From Mya arenaria (taxonomy: Eukaryota > Mollusca > Bivalvia > Myida > Myidae), in assembly GCF_026914265.1 (NCBI RefSeq), contig NC_069126.1, positions 73,090,732 through 73,154,731 of the forward strand: DNA of 64,000 nucleotides, given 5' to 3'. Under the pieces are notes generated by a model. That model searched no databases. It was not told the origin of the DNA and worked only from the letters and a program-made list of their open reading frames with translations. Position numbers and translations under genes: made by a program. Positions 48,421 through 62,600 of the stretch are shown one piece after another; position 1 is the stretch's first letter; each line of letters opens with the position of its first letter.

Positions 48421-50430
48421 TCGTAAACCGTAAAATTGATAACGTTGTATGCAATTTCCCAGTTTTAAAACAGCAATATGGAAAGTTGGAAACATTTCAA
48501 GAGATGCACCCGTGTTGAACCATTATCGTTATAGCGCACCCAAAGCATGACGTGCTTATATTAAACAAAATCGTGTTAAAAACGAGAAATTTACGATGCG
48601 GATACGTTTTAATGTTATTTGAATATCACCATTCGGCAGTTGATTTATCCGTTAAAACTTTTCTATAAGTGTTCTTCATTATATTGTTTTAACCTTTAAG
48701 GTATAGTTAGAAAACAAGCAAACAATCAAACAACAATATATTCCTCCAATAAACTATGCAAGGTAAGATCATTGGTTGTTTTTCATTAGGCACTAAATAC
48801 CTCTGGTTCGGGTTACCCGACTCTTCCAACGAAATTAATTACGAAAATATTTTCTGAAAGCTGGTTGTTTCTACGTTACAACGATAACAAACTTTGTTAA
48901 ATTGTTAAAGAATTAAAAGAGTTAGACACTATGGCCGTGTTTCCATACCTGCGCTTAATTTAGTCTAGAAATTAAAAACCAAAAATATTTTCTGGAAGCT
49001 GGTTGTTTCTTCCTCACAAAGATACTAAAAAAAGTATAGGGCCGGATTTAATACTCTCCTCGAAATAGGCGCCTACCCTACTGTACTGTACCGTTTTCAT
49101 GAGCCTAGCTCGTGGCATGATAATTTTGTGCACTTATAATACGGACTAATCCCGTTTCGATTATAAGCCATTGTGATTTATTCATATGGAAGTAGACGTA
49201 AAGGAAAAGGTTATAAACAGACAAAATCAGCCGATGTCGTCTATTTCCAGTCGCCCGATCCGGGTGGCTCTTCGTAAGTAATAACTATTGAGTGCCTCTT
49301 TGTATTGTTTTGATGTGTTGTCTGCTCCAAAGTCAATCTAATGTCAATAATAAAGAATTTATTAATTTGAAAGGTATTAAAGCGTTGCCTTTTTTAAAAT
49401 AACATATTTAAGCGAACATATAATTTAGGGCCATATCTCGTTGCTGTAGTTCAAAGATACATTGTTGTTCAGGATTACAAAAAAAATGCTTTTATCAACT
49501 AGAATGTCATCGGACAGTGTCTTTTCGGACATTGTCTTATGAATGATAATGTTCAGGGATCACATCTAATCAGCTTATTTCAACATTTTTTTATTGGTAT
49601 TTTGTAACTGAAATTGAGTAATTTTTAAAATAAGGTACTAATGAGGAATGGTTAAAGATTCAGCTTATTGTGCAATAGTCTAAAATAATAGACATGTTAT
49701 ACGGGATTCTTCCAATCCCTAACGTCTAAACGGGAATGTGCAAAAAACGGGGGTGTTTTAAAAATATTGAAATTGTTTTAAGTGAAGTTATGGTTGAAAT
49801 TGATCATAAAGAGTTATATTCATAATTTACCATGTAAGTGAAATGTTATTTTGCACTAAACAAGCATTTAATGCATTAAAAGTTGTTTACCTTTCCAATA
49901 AAACGAAAGTTGACTGACACAGACAACAATTATGCGAAGGGGAACAACTCTATACAATCGTAATAGCTCGGCCTCCTCCGACAAAGCTTCGAGATAGACC
50001 TCGCTATACAATCGTAACAACTCGGGCCATGGCCGAAATGTTCCGTGCGATTTAAAACTGTGCCCTAAAGCCTTGCAGGTGCCCTTCATGTATATATCGT
50101 TATGTTTTGACAGAATGAAATGAAAAAAGCTGTCAAACTCATAATTATAAGTTGGATATTTATTTTTTTGTGTACGGAACTAATATAAAATAACATTATC
50201 TGGTAATATTTCTTGTTTTTATGATATTTTATAGACGCTATATGCTTTAACCCGGACTCCTGATCGGAACAACTACCCACTTTTGATACTAAACAATTTG
50301 TACGTGAAGGATTTGTCATATCAAAAATCTAAAAAAAATCCGTCAACGTACAATTATTTGGACTAATTGTGCAAATGACGTTGAAATGTCTATCATGATG
50401 AAAAATATCATTCATGACTTATATTGTAGT
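48421..50430. other. Intergenic, no gene recognised
   Basis: A duplicated phrase (TGGAAGCTGGTTGTTTCT / TGAAAGCTGGTTGTTTCT) occurs near 48850 and 48990. A direct repeat CTATACAATCGTAA occurs near 49950 and 50003. A 31-codon open frame at about 49185 has no other support. Otherwise AT-rich intergenic DNA. Confidence 0.45.
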
Positions 50431-50548
50431 GTGTGTGGGCTAGATCCAGCCGCCCGGTTAGGTCAATTGGTTAGAGCTCCGTGATAGTGTTCCGGCGGTC
50501 GTGGGGAGGAGTGTAGTGTATTTGGGCTAGAACCAAGGTTTACTTTAA
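50431..50548 (+). mobile_element. Internally deleted SINE copy
   Basis: Same family as 22234-22545: GTGTGTGGGCTAGATCCAGC, then GGTCAATTGGTTAGAGC and GTTCCGGCGGTCGTGG. It then jumps to GGAGTGTAGTG, lacking the B-box and CTTTTCCTCCC block. Confidence 0.65.
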
Positions 50549-50643
50549 TATTGCTGACTTTTTAATTGATGACATGCAAGAACAGATGAAAAATGTACCT
50601 ATGTATTTATCTATTACAGAGTAAGACTATACATCCCAGCACA

Positions 50644-53600
50644 ATGGCTGAGACAGAGGGCTCGGATGATATGTCAGAGAATGATTTGCTCAACAAGAGC
50701 TTGTCTGTTTGGAAGGGTTTTGAGGAACCGGTGGCCCTCGACTTGCACACAGCATCCAGCCTGGGACTGTATGATTGTGTGAAGGAACACATAGCAAAGT
50801 AATGTGTATAATCCCAAGCATTTTAGGGAATATTCATTGTCTGATTCCTCATTAAAAGTTGGAGTAAAGAAAACTTAGTGTATGAAGTAATATTTATTTG
50901 GAAACATTTGTTATAAGCATTTTAAAGAAAAGTACACATTGTCATGTTTTAGATTAAAGGAAATTTTAACAACTTTACAGGAATTTTATTCTTCTGGCAA
51001 TGTTCACGAAAAAAAAAAATCATTTTTTGTTAGATTTTAAAAACTTTGTATAAAATGATTTTTTTTTCAACGAAACTTTAATCTTCTTCCTGACAAAACT
51101 TATTATTTATATATAGTTGAAGAATGATTTTAAATACATTTATGATCAATGGGTTACGTTTCCTCCTCATTTACTCATTTTTTAACATCTTTTTAGTGAC
51201 CTGGTAGATGTAGATCACAGAAACAAGGGCGGTTGGACTGCCCTCATGTACGCCTGCTATATAGGACACGAGTCGATTGTTAGTCAGCTACTGGACCAGG
51301 GCGTCAGCGTAAACTTAAGGAATGGGAAAAAAGAGACAGCTCTCATGTTAGCCGCAAGCTGTGGGAATGATAGAGTTGGCAGGCTTTTGTGTAATGTAAG
51401 CACTTTTCTTTGGTGAATCCCAATTTTAGCTTGAATATAAAGGTAGCTATACATATATATAAGCTAATGTGAGTCTGTTATCCAGGAAAAAGCAGTTCTT
51501 GTTTCAATTTATAGAGGAACCATGAACAGTTACCCTTGGGATAGCATTAAACCTTTCGTACAACCTTGGAACTTCTTCATGATAGGTTTATATCCTAACC
51601 ACTTGACCAGTCTCACTTAAATGTAATAGTAGTTGGGGCTTCAGATTTTCAGATGATTAAGTAATTTTGCAATCCTGATTTAAACAATCTCAACTGGTCT
51701 AAAGCATATAAATGTGCTTTGGTGTCAAGATATGACTCATAAAATTCCTTTCCAATATAGTTGATTGAAATATTTTAGAATTAGGTTGCAGATAATCAAA
51801 ATTGCATGCCTTTGATTACGAGTAGAAACTCCACAAATTAGATTGTGAAATACAAGAAAATCTATGCATGGAATTTTCCAGATCATACATGCCATATCCC
51901 CGGCAGGGGGGAAAAATCCCCAGGAATTTCGATTCATATCCTGGTCTCCCGGTGGGAGATAAAAAACCCACGGAATTTAAAAAAAAAAATCCACAAGGGT
52001 GAAATGACTGTTTAAAAAAGGTTTGATAAATGCCAAAAGAGCAGAAGTTTTTAGAAGACTTTGGAGGAAGGTAAATTTAATTTAATTGTCTCAAAAAAAT
52101 ATTTTTCCAATGACATATTCTGTTCTGCAAGTGCATTAAAGTATGACATGACAGTGTATTATAAGAATTTGATAAATCATGACATAAAATATATCTGTAC
52201 TGTATAATGAAAAAGTTAGAGATTTTCATAGCAAAATATTTATATGTGAATACATTTTTTCATACTTGCAGTTTCACCAACTTAGACCTGCTAAAAATCC
52301 CCCTGAATACTACCAAAATCCCCCTGAATGTTCAGCCTTTCTGAACAAATCCCCCTGAATGGTCTTCAGATGATATGGCATGTATGTCAGATGGATGTCA
52401 TTTCACCCTCAATTTTGCCAAACTTTTTATTATTATATAGGGTCCCAATATAATTGTTTACACTCAATGATTGGTTGTTATGGCGTCCATTAATTCAAAA
52501 TGAGAGTATCTAGGTTAAAAAATATGTCAAGGATTCCGGTTTTCTGTGTGAGGGAAATTCCCTGTATGATTTATTTTTAGATATGCAGATTATGCTGTAT
52601 ATCAACCAGGAGCCGATTTGGGCTTCAAATGAATACACTGAATACCTGAATAATTTTTTGTCTAGTTCCAGCACAGCTCTTGGTTCGAATGCCATAATGA
52701 ACAAGGATGGGTTGAATCTCTACTTACACATGTTGCTTCCATGATTTACATGTATTGATGATTTTAGCAAGGGGCGGAGTTAGAGTGCCAGGATGAGAGG
52801 GGATGGACGGCGCTGTTTCATGCCACATACTCTGGACATCAGAACATGGTGGGATTTCTCCTGAAACAGGGCGCAAACATGCATGCAGTGTAAGTTTGCA
52901 CATCTGTAGCTTTAATTTAGATACTTCATGATATAACAGTTATACTATTTTATTATCCACTTTTTCACTTTTACATTGTGCTTGATGTGTCAGCTAAAAA
53001 GCATGGCAGACACATACAGTAGAGATTACTTTGTCCGCATTCGTCATCCACATTGTCAATATCTTTTGAACAAATTGGTGAAGAGTCTAAAAGCATAGTA
53101 TGTCCATTGGTCATGGTCAGTAATAAACGACCCCTGGTCATGGTGACCATTGGTCATGGTCAGTAAACGACCCCTGGTCATGGTGGCGACAGGCGACTCA
53201 TCCGTTTTGCATCATTTTATGTCTTGCTCCAAAATTTTATGTCTATTTACTATTTTTGATCACTTTAATTTCCACACTCTTATGGATACAGCAATTATTT
53301 AAATTATCTTCTGAACTCTTCAGTGACATACATCATGAATTATTTTTGTTCAAATACAGTGAGAACCGCCTGGGTATGACGCCATTCATGGAGGCTGCTG
53401 CAGAAGGACATGAAATCATTCTCCAGCTTTTCCTCAGACATGTAAACATAAAACTATTGCATTTACCTAGAAACTAGAAAATTTGACATTCATATTGTAT
53501 GAACCTCAAAGGGTTATAAGTCATTTTTAAAACTATGTCCGAAATCATGTTGTAAACTTAAAGTGACACTCTTATTCAAAATCAATGCATACCTATGTAT

Positions 53601-56600
53601 AACAAACATCACTTTTGACTGATAAACATTTACATGTAGCTACTTACTAAATAATGCATTTATGGAAAAATTAATAACTGATAACAAGATTGTAACCGAG
53701 TATTTAATAGCAGAAAGCGCAAAAATATTAAATGATTGGTAAATGCTAAAAGATTTACTGTGGTCTACTATAGTCTTGTAAGGTCAACATACCATATTTT
53801 ATGCGTATTTCTTTTAAATTCAACTCGGTATCCTTCAGGGCTATTCCAGTAAAACATATGTCCCACCCCAGGAAGGCACTTTCAAAATGGACCATCCCCC
53901 TTCAGAAGTTTATTTGATGAGAAAAGAACCCCCTTTAGAATATTTTTTGAGCAAATTCGGACCCCCTTGAGAAGTTTATTTTTTTATACGTCTATATGCA
54001 AAGATTATTTGCAATTACTTTTTTGTAACTCTTTGATCAGGTGAGCTATATAGGACCTTATAGCTCACCCTAGTTTCTAAGCCAATCATCACCCAGAGAT
54101 TTTCAAATCTTTGCTCGAATAGGTTTCATATAAGATCACATCTGCATCCAATAAGTTAATTATTATAACTAGGTCAACAGACATGGCGCGCGCCAAATGA
54201 ACTTCGAGCAGCCAATGGGCACGCTGTATACGGCCTTGTTCGATGATTGGCTTAGAAACTAGAGTGAACTATAAGTCGGTTACAGCTCATGTAATGGAAA
54301 ATAACAAAACTTATTACTGGGCTTCGCTTGTAATAAATTTTGTTATTTTCCATTAATAAATTTGGTTATTTTCCATTATATGGACTATAACCTACACACC
54401 ACGGTTCTCTTGTTTCTTCATATGTTGCTATAAGTGCATATTAAGCCACATGAGGCTGAAACTTTCACCCATGTAATTATATACAACCTTAAAATAACTT
54501 GTGGTCGAAATGTTAAGGGGACGAAACATTCGGATTTATAACATTTACGCAAAACGTACAAATTATGATTTCTAATAAAATTCTAGACAACTGTTGTCAA
54601 TTTCAGGGGTCGACACTAACCATTTTTCCAAGGGATCCCGAAGGGACACCAACATTTGAAATCAGGTGTCCCTTCCTGAAATTAGGAGTCCCTTCCACTT
54701 TTTACATTTTTTCATTGTTGAGCCTGTTTTAATATTAAATTCAACATCCTTTTACTTTTCAATTTGTAATGCAAGTATAAACCACCATAATTAGTATACA
54801 TGTTTTCAGCAGCATGTAATGACAGGTTAGTAGCACTGAATGGCAGTGAGGTATATTTTGGTCTCTAAGTTGGTAGATTGGGTTCAAAAGCGGGAGAATG
54901 TCTAAGTCCCTTTTGTTTTCAGTCAAAAACAGAGATGGATACAATGTAAACAAAAACTTGATGTTGTTACTATTTTTAGATTTTTGGAAAATACGCATAA
55001 AATACATCATGGTTCAGGGTCTTGTCAGATGTCGGTGCTTTTCATTAAGAAACTGTTGGAATATTACATCTGGCTTGTGAAAACTCCAATCAATATTTAG
55101 TAGAGCTGTTGATAAATCAATCAGACTGCCCAACAGTCGTAGTGCATACTGGAAGAGCAGACGACCAAAAATTGTGTATACATGTTAATTTTCGCGCCAA
55201 AAAAGTCATAAAATTTTATAAATTTATTGAATTCATGAATAAAACCCTGCAAATTTTATTTCTATTATTTTTTATCAAGGCATAAAATATATGTCTTTAA
55301 AATTAACAAAGAATATTGATAAGTTGAATGCCAATTAACAAAGAATGCTGAATGTAGGATGCAGTTCTTTTGTGTCGTAAATGTTACTGTAAATACTCAA
55401 AGGTCGCATCATATTATATAAAAGGTATCATCAGAGTTGGCATCTTTTTGGGCGGTTCTGACACATAAGCAAAACAATTCCACATAAGTATTTTACCGAT
55501 AATAAATCTCTGTCAGCTCTGACCTTGTTTAAAATGTAAACAACAAAACGGAAGCGTTAACCTGCATGCGCCTGTGAAATGACCTGTTTATTTATAGATT
55601 CATGACGTAACTATAGTCAAATAGTCAGCTATACTTTCGCTTTGACGAGTCCGATAATGATAATTAATAATATTGTTTTGACATGTGCTGTCAAGAAATT
55701 TAGGGAGCCCGAATTTAGGTAATAAATTAATTAAATGCTACTTATTTATTGATAGTTAGCGTTTATCAGTCAGAAATTTAAAGTGTCCCGACGGAATACC
55801 GGACTTCGAAGTTCAGGTGTCCCTCCTGAAAAACTGGTGTCCTCGGGATCCCGGGACCCCGTTAGTGTCGAACACTGCAATTTGGTATACTGACCACCAA
55901 ACGTATCCACACATGCGGCGCAACTATTGGTTTCTAGCCAATTTTGTAGGTTGGTCTTCGACCACGACTTTACAAATTCTGGCGCCTCCGCCATCTTGTT
56001 GTCAAGGGACGCAACTTCTTCTGATTTCCGGTACCGCGGAACCGACTCGTAATATCGCGAAAATTTGTATCCAAACCAATTCTGTACACGACGTTCGGTA
56101 AAATATGTTATATGGATAAAAAAAACCCCGGTATTTCACCATCGGGCAGTGAATATAAATGAGCAGATACGGTCAGAAGCAAAAAAGAAAATGACGCCCC
56201 CCTATAGAAGCGAAATTGGACTTATCACCACCCCCTACAGTAGCAAATTAAGAAAAAGACCTACCCCCTACAGAATTTCTTTATTTTGCCGTCCTGGGGT
56301 GGGACATATGTTTAACTGGAATAGCCCTCATAAGAACCATTGTTTTCGACATTAATTCATCTATTTTGGAATATTTAAACAATATTATTAATTGAGGTAA
56401 ATCTTATTTGGGAACAAGAGTGCATCTGTAAACAATTTGCCAATTGAGACTGATTAGTCAAACTGATAATTACTTGACTTGCAGGGCGTGAATGTGAATG
56501 CTAAGGCGTACAACGGGGACACTGCCCGATCCCTCGCTCTTATCAACGGAAATATGAAGATTGTCAGTCTCATAGACAACCATGTAACACCTATCACTTC

Positions 56601-59600
56601 ACTGAGGGCTGAACCAGGTGAGTGCTTACTTGTTAATGATAGTAAACTGGATTTATAAAGTTGGAATAAATACATAAATGGCTTTCTAATAATACAACTG
56701 ACATATCTTATCCTTTTAAGCCTGATTCTGACCCATCTCATGTAGATTTTTCTGATGCAGATATTATGAATTCCAGCCCCAATTTACAATCTAGTGACCC
56801 TCAACTTACTGTTCAGCACTCGGCCAAATGGACACCCAAATTTTGAGTTTGTCGAGTGCAAATCAAATAATGGTACTCAATATAATTAGCAGAGACACCC
56901 ATTTGTCAAGCATGATTGTCGCATGACCACACGTTAAAAACTCCTTGGGAAATTTTTGAAAGTAAAGTTTTTAATTGTATATCTTCTTATTACTCTTCTT
57001 ATTACTTATAAGATTTAGTGTTAAACTTGAATTTGATACAAGTAATTCAATGCAGTGTTGATAACAGTGCTTATCGGTTTAAAAAATTGCTATCATATCA
57101 TATGGTACAAATTCTTGGCATTTCATAGAATATTGAGAAAAAGTCATAAACTTTAAATTCTATTTTTTCATCCCAAAAGTGATGTTCTTGAAAATAATAA
57201 TTCTGTATTGATTGTTTTCAGAGCTTGGTTCTTCCGTAGACACTTTCACACGCACAAAGAACCTCCGGTTGGGTCGAGGGAAGGCTGTTGGCAGTGGCCC
57301 TAGCATCATGGACGGGCCTCAGGCCATTGCGAGGCTTATAGACAGGACTGGGAAAGATGGGGGCCCTCCAAAAGCTCCTGGTTAGTATGATATATGTACA
57401 TGTATGCTTTTAGTATCATATAGTTATGAAATATATCATACCACCATCATATAGAATAAGATTGGTCACTGCTACATTTGTATTTGTGTTTTGTAAAGAC
57501 TCATGCTGCAAATTATCATGAAATGTTATACAACGCTTAATCAAACCTTAACATCACTGCCTGGATTTCTCTGTTCATAATAAATAGATGATATCAAATT
57601 CATGGTCATTCAATACAGAATTTAGTGAACAAGTTTTATAAATTTCTTAATGATCATGATAGTGATACTTAATTTGTGTCATCAATACTCATTTGATCAT
57701 TGACAGAGCTTATTTCATAAAACATCACTATATATCACGCATATTTTCAAAGCAATTCATTTATGACTTCAAGTTAAAGTTATCATGATAGCTATTTATC
57801 AAAAAACATATAATGACCTTATGTTATAATAAAAACATCGTTTATTATCTAAGATATTTTCATCAGACTCTTGTGTTATAATAATGTGGCTTGCCCGTTA
57901 TAAGCAGCTTAGAACATAATGGACACATGAATCTGGCGTAACACAAATGATTGATGTGTTCTAGAAGTCCCTGGTGGTGGTGTGACCTCTGAGGACACAG
58001 ACTCGTCCGTGGAACAGCCCCAGAAGCTCTCGTACCGAGACGTGACATCACCCATCAACCCGGAGGATTATAAGCTGGACAGCTCAGGCAGCAGAGGTAT
58101 GTGATGTTGAAGCTCTTTATAAATTATCGTTCCGATTTTAGCTCGACTATTCGAAAAATAGGTGGGCTATACTACTCGCCCCAGCGTCGGCGTCCGGTTA
58201 AGGTTTTAGGGCAAGTTGGGATTTTCACTTATAAGTCCAATACCCTACATTCAATTGACTTAATACTTCACACAGTTGTTCAGGGCCATCACATGATGAG
58301 GTTAGATAACTCCATATTATTCTTTACACAGATTATGGCCCCTGATTGACTATGAAACTTGGGTTAAAGTTTTAGGGCAAGTTGGAATAATTATTAATAA
58401 CTTCTATATCCTTTGTTCAATTGACTTAATACTTCACACAGTTGTTTAGGACCATCCCACAATGAGGTTACATAACTCCATAGTATCCTAAATACAAGTT
58501 ATGGCCCCTGATTGACTTAGGTTAAAGTTTTAGGGCAGGTTAAAGTTTTAGGGCAAGTTGGGATTTTCACTTAAAACTCCAATACCATTCATTCAATTGA
58601 CTTAATGCTTCACACAGATGTTCAGAGCCATAACATAATGAGGTTAAATAACTCTATATTATCTTTTAAACAATTAATGGCCCCTGATTGACTATGGAAC
58701 TTAGGTTAAAGTTTTAGGGCAGGTTGGGATATTGTTTAATAACTTCTATACCCTTCATTCAATTGACTTAATACTTCACACAATTGTTCTGGACCATCAC
58801 CCAATGAGGTTACATAACTCCATATCCTTAATACAAGTTATGGCCCCTGATTGACTTAGGTTAAAGTTTTAGGCAAGTAAAAGTTAAGGGCAAGTTGGGA
58901 TTTTAATAAAAAAACTTCTATACCGTTCATTAAATGCACTTAATAAAATTCATAATTATTTACGACCATCTTACAACAAGAAACATAACTCTGTTTTAAG
59001 CCTAAATACAAATTATGGCCCTTGAATTTTTATTTCTTTATTTTTTTTAAATTTCTTTTGAAAGACATATTTGTATATTCTTAACCACATTTTCATAATG
59101 GGAATTCAAGTTTTTTGAATGACTTGCGTCATTGTTTGGGCGGGCTGGTGGGAGGGCAGCATCAAAGTCACCTTATGTATCAAATAATTTTAGTTAGGTT
59201 TGACATAAAGAGACCAAACTTGGTATTTTTATATGTTATTGTATTCTAAGTCAAAGCGGCGTAGTCGAGCGCGCTGTCTTATGACGGCTCTTGTTAAGTA
59301 TACTGTGTATGAAAATAGCGTTTAAAGGATTCACAAATGAAATAAGTAATTCTAAAAAAACATGTTTATGGAATATTTTATTGAAATTTGGAATAAAATT
59401 GGTTCTATACATAATATTGTAGCCTACAATAGTTTATAGTGAAAAGTTCATGTCCTGATACTAAAAATAATGTAGATGTGTGTGCCGTTGAATAAATATA
59501 CTAAAAAAGTGACGATACCAAATTTGTATTATAAGTTCTTCATGGAAAAAAACTAGATAACATTTTTCTCTATAACTGAATAAGGTTTTTATCTATTCAT

Positions 59601-62600
59601 GTTTTATATCCAATAATGTTGACCTTTTCTTTTATGGAGACCTAATAACGATTTGCATGTGCTGCATTTGGCGCGTAATACTTTATGCATGATATTTTTG
59701 AAGCCACATAAAAATACACCTGGGAAAAATATGAACACGACCAAAAATTGTAATCCATTCATGAAAGAAGAGACTAAAGGTTAACCATAATACTTTATTT
59801 TCTCAATTGAGAAAATCTACTTGTACAGTACTCGTATTTTTAAGTTCTTGGTCAATTTGCAAATCAATTATATACATGTACAGTATGTTTTTTATTTGTT
59901 TGTTTTTCTAAAAATTATTAGCTTTTGTATGAACTCTTTCAGAATACAACGAAACAGAAGATGACGCCAATATGTTTTCTAAAACTGGAGCCCTAACTAT
60001 TATAAGTAGCTCTGGATCTAGTGGGGGATTTGCAGCAGCATTTAACATTCACCGTGAGGACAGTATGGATAGTGATGAATTTCCTCATGATTCCTCATGC
60101 GGAAATTCCCATCACCATGACAACAGTGCAGAGAGCTCTTCAGATTCAGGATCAGAAGAAAATCCAACAGCCAATCAGAATGCAGCATTGGAGAAAATTA
60201 GTCCCACAGTGAATGAAAACAAGATTGTTGATAGGTCAAGTGAAAAATCTGATAAAATTGATAATGCAAGTGAGAAAAAGCAGTTACAAAGTAAGAAATC
60301 AAAAGAACTAAGACTGACCACAGATAAAGTGTCAGAAATCATAGAACTAAAGAATTCAGTCTCAGAGTGGATCGACAGTGTTAAAGATACACATCCAGTA
60401 ATAGACACCAATTTTGAAGAAGGCGACAAAGATGAAGATGCAGCAATCAAACCAGAATATCAACCAAAGATGAAATCATCAAAATCCAGTGACATTCAAA
60501 GCAGCAGTCAGTCATCTCCAACACATTTATCCAGTCAACTGGAAGCAAAACTTTTGATCGACCAAGTTGCAAAAAGTGTCGAATCACATGATCCAAGACC
60601 AGGGAAAGAGTTTTTGCAAAATAACATGTCCAGTTTAAACATTCTTAACAAAACAAGTGAAGGGTATACTAATCAAGATATTCAGGGTTACCATGGAAAC
60701 CAAGGGCCCAGAATTCAGCCCCCGCCTGGATTTACCGCTCCAGTTAATGCATATCCTATTATAGCTCAGGATGGAGGTTTGTAGTATTACAGTATGTACT
60801 TATTCTTTTGTAATGTTTTAGTTTTGAAAATGATTTTGTAATGTTTTTATTTGGAAATTTTATTTTACTTTTTAATGTAAATTTATGTTTGAAAATTTGC
60901 TGTAGGCACATCTTGCAGATTTATAATTGACTCAAATATGCTAGTAAATTGAGTAATTAGTACAAAACTAGAATTGCAGACACTAATTACTAGTTGAAAA
61001 ATATGACATTTAATCCACATACATGTATTTTAATCTGCGGTGTACATTCAAACACAAGAAGTACTTGTTTTTTTTTGTTTTTTGGTAGTTAATTATTTTA
61101 TAAAAGGCATATACATGGAGTCAAGTGGTTCTTTGTAGCCAATTGGTTTATTTATTGAAAATTGTTATTTCATACTGTTAACATTATGAATAGGAGTAAG
61201 CCAGCCACAAATTGCGTACATGGGAATGGGTTCACAAGGACAGACAGACGCACAGGTAGACAAACCATCCTCCAATGCTGTCTTCATGGAGAAAATGGTA
61301 AGCGGCTTGATGAATAAGTTTGTACTACCTGGTTATAAGTGATGATTCAGGTGCTTTGCAATGGGTGTAGTAAACTAAGACAGTCCCGGAGTCCAGATGA
61401 AACTTTGAGGTCAAGGATGTGCAAAATTGATATTATAGCAAGTCTTTGTGTCTCAGATATAAATTTTTACCACTACCAGGATGATAATTCTGACATATTT
61501 CACAAATTTGAAAAGCATGATGAGGTTTTCTGTCTGGCTTAAAATTTGTGACCTCATCTCAAAAGGTTAACGTCAGCCTTGGTGGTCAGTCTTGCCCTGT
61601 AACAATTTTATAGCTATTGTTGACATCTAGCCTGTACCTTTTTGACTATTAATGGCATTTTAATCAATTTCAATCTTCTCGCAATATCCTACCCATTAAT
61701 TTCAAATGTTAATGTGATTTCAATCAAACATCACATACTTTTAAAAACATCATGGACCAGTTTGTTACACATCATGTTATATTCATGCTTTTAGCTCCAA
61801 GCTTCTAGGCTGCACTTACAATCGGGATTTTCTATCAATACTAAGTTATGATAACTGTTATTTTATAAACTTTCTATTCAATTCAAATGGCTATTTGTCT
61901 AACAAGACCGAATGTGGGGTGTTTCTCATTTCCCTGTTACATCTCTTGTTACCCATTCAGGAGAAATGTACACCCCGAGATTTGGCAGCCCTTCTAGAAG
62001 ACCTGGGACTGTCCAAGTACGTCCCTACCTTTGAGGAACAAGACGTTGATCTACAGGTCTTCTTGTCTCTCAACGACAATGATCTCAAGGAAATTGGAAT
62101 CAAGTAAGATTTGGTTTAAGGGTGATGGATACATAATTCCTCACCCTAGTCCAAGAACTCAATATGTGCGTATAAAAATCAGAGGTCGAAATTAACACAA
62201 GCCTGCAAGCCCTGCACTGGTAAAATGTCTTCCAGACTTGCTCAAATTTTGAATTTTATATAGCAGGGCTTGTTAAAGAATTTGATGCCAAGCGATAGTA
62301 TAAGAATTTAGGCTTGTTCTACCAAATGTCTAATTTCAATGACTGTAAAATGCAAGCCGCTATGCATTAAGGTGAATAAAAAGAAGAAATCTGAATGGTT
62401 AAAGAGGATGCTAATGTGTCAACTATATTGTCTTACGCCTTTTTTTAAATGAAAAGAAGTATATCTTCTAAACTACAACTGTATACCTTATATAAACTAA
62501 AAGCCATAATAATATGTTAACTGAGGTCTTGTCTGTTAGTAATAATCATAAGAAAGATGTTGATTGTTGGAGGTTTTCTAAAGGTATTTTTATTCTTTGC

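Larger units (their letters stand above)
53837..56328. mobile_element. TIR element in ANKS3 intron 4, interrupted by other elements
   Basis: Terminal inverted repeats of about 37 bp, nearly perfect: AGGGCTATTCCAGTAAAACA at the left and the complement of AGGGCTATTCCAGTTAAACA at the right, continuing through CCCACCCCAGGA. The 2.49-kb span contains a complete hAT-like insertion (54604-55877) and a smaller palindromic element (54055-54276), so the original element was at most about 1.2 kb. No transposase is visible. Confidence 0.8.
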
